The position numbers were made by a program, and so were the translations under genes. The notes under the pieces are model-generated. The model was not told the origin of the DNA and searched no databases. It was given only the letters and a program-made list of their open reading frames with translations. From assembly GCF_900142625.1 (NCBI RefSeq), contig NZ_FRBN01000003.1, positions 124,001 through 188,000 of the forward strand: a stretch of 64,000 nucleotides of DNA, given 5' to 3'. The stretch comes from Roseovarius marisflavi. GTDB lineage: Bacteria > Pseudomonadota > Alphaproteobacteria > Rhodobacterales > Rhodobacteraceae. Below are positions 63,572-64,000 of this stretch, piece after piece; position 1 is the first letter of the stretch; the number at the start of each line of letters is the position of its first letter.

Positions 63572-64000
63572 CACTTGCCCCGCTTGCCAAGTCTGGCCAG
63601 CAGATCGCCGGTCACGCCGACGATCCCGCGCGGCATGAAGATCGTCGCAAGCACGAGGATCAGCCCGTAAAGGATCAGTCGAAAACTATCGGCAAAGCGC
63701 AGGTATTCCGGCAAAAGCACCACGAAGAACGCGCCGATCACCGGGCCCGCAATGGTGCCCGAGCCGCCGATGATCACCGCAAGAATGGCATCGAGCGATT
63801 GGGCGACCCCAAATATCTCGGGATTGATGAAGCTTTGATAGTGGGCATAAATAGCACCGGCCAGACCACCGAACATCGCCGAGGTGACAAAGGCGAAAAG
63901 CTTGTACTTCCAGGCGGCGATGCCGATGGCACCGACCAGATCTTCGTTCTGGCGGATCGCGACAAGCGTCTGCCCGATCCGCGAGCGCACGATCAGCGCG
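63571..64000 (-). CDS. livM: LivM-type ABC permease, C-terminal part (gene starts beyond the window)
   Basis: About 143 C-terminal residues of a branched-chain-amino-acid-type permease. The coupling region VRSRIGQTLVAIRQNEDLVG and helices containing LDAILAVIIGGSGTIAGPVIGAFF match LivM. The frame is open to the window edge. It precedes the acyl-CoA dehydrogenase in the same operon, so the transporter may import the acid that the synthetase and dehydrogenase break down. It is distinct from the livM at 20681. Confidence 0.92.
   Translation of the reverse strand, partial: ALIVRSRIGQTLVAIRQNEDLVGAIGIAAWKYKLFAFVTSAMFGGLAGAIYAHYQSFINPEIFGVAQSLDAILAVIIGGSGTIAGPVIGAFFVVLLPEYLRFADSFRLILYGLILVLATIFMPRGIVGVTGDLLARLGKRGK

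Noticed and set aside
61886-63670. 594-residue plus-strand open frame
   Set aside because: Shadow of the MDR and acyl-CoA dehydrogenase genes on the minus strand.

Overview
The window is GC-rich, tightly packed and rich in 1-4 bp ATGA, GTGA or TGATG gene overlaps. Gene content and protein similarity point to a denitrifying alphaproteobacterium of the Rhodobacteraceae (Paracoccus/Roseobacter type). Supporting signs are a cd1-type NirS closely matching the Paracoccus enzyme, a fused nirDL, a nirI/nosR-like flavoprotein, perfect TTGAC-N4-GTCAA NNR/DNR boxes, and a copy of a short dispersed repeat that I remember from many Rhodobacterales genomes.

Region 1 (1-31923) is a denitrification supercluster. 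It starts inside nosZ and continues with nosDFYLX and a cytochrome c. Facing this is one long minus-strand operon, nirS-E-C-F-DL-G-H-J-N, then a CbiX-like chelatase and a small membrane protein. Divergent from nirS are nirI and nnrS. An unrelated block, a hydantoin/Asp-Glu racemase with a five-gene branched-chain-amino-acid-type ABC importer and a GntR regulator (18486-24757), interrupts the cluster. It then resumes with norCBQDEF, a DUF4202 gene and a DNR-type Crp/Fnr regulator. Together these genes cover reduction of nitrite to N2, heme d1 synthesis and NO-responsive control.

Region 2 (32204-38394) is a surface-glycan cluster: a CDP-glycerol-transferase-like protein, a GT29 (sialyltransferase)-like protein, a GT8-methyltransferase fusion, a flippase and a TupA-like ATP-grasp ligase.

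Region 3 (38391-55402) is the most interesting part. It looks like a bacterial sphingolipid factory with its own outer-membrane export machinery. Synthesis genes are serine palmitoyltransferase, a dedicated ACP, an acyl-ACP synthetase, a ketone reductase and a GNAT-family ceramide synthase. Head-group genes are a lipid kinase, a Tam41-like cytidylyltransferase, two NTP-transferases, a CDP-alcohol phosphotransferase and a HAD phosphatase. An Asp/Asn beta-hydroxylase may modify the lipid. LptF-, LptG-, LptA- and LptB-like proteins could carry the product out. The gene families match the Caulobacter crescentus phosphosphingolipid locus as I remember it, but the lipid kinase-Tam41 pair suggests a CDP-ceramide route that I do not know to have been described.

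Region 4 (55592-64000) holds a lone phnM, an arsenate-resistance operon (ArsR-ArsC fusion, GAPDH, ArsJ), and a minus-strand acyl-CoA catabolic/transport operon that leaves the window inside a livM-like gene. I saw no tRNA, rRNA, CRISPR array or intact insertion sequence.
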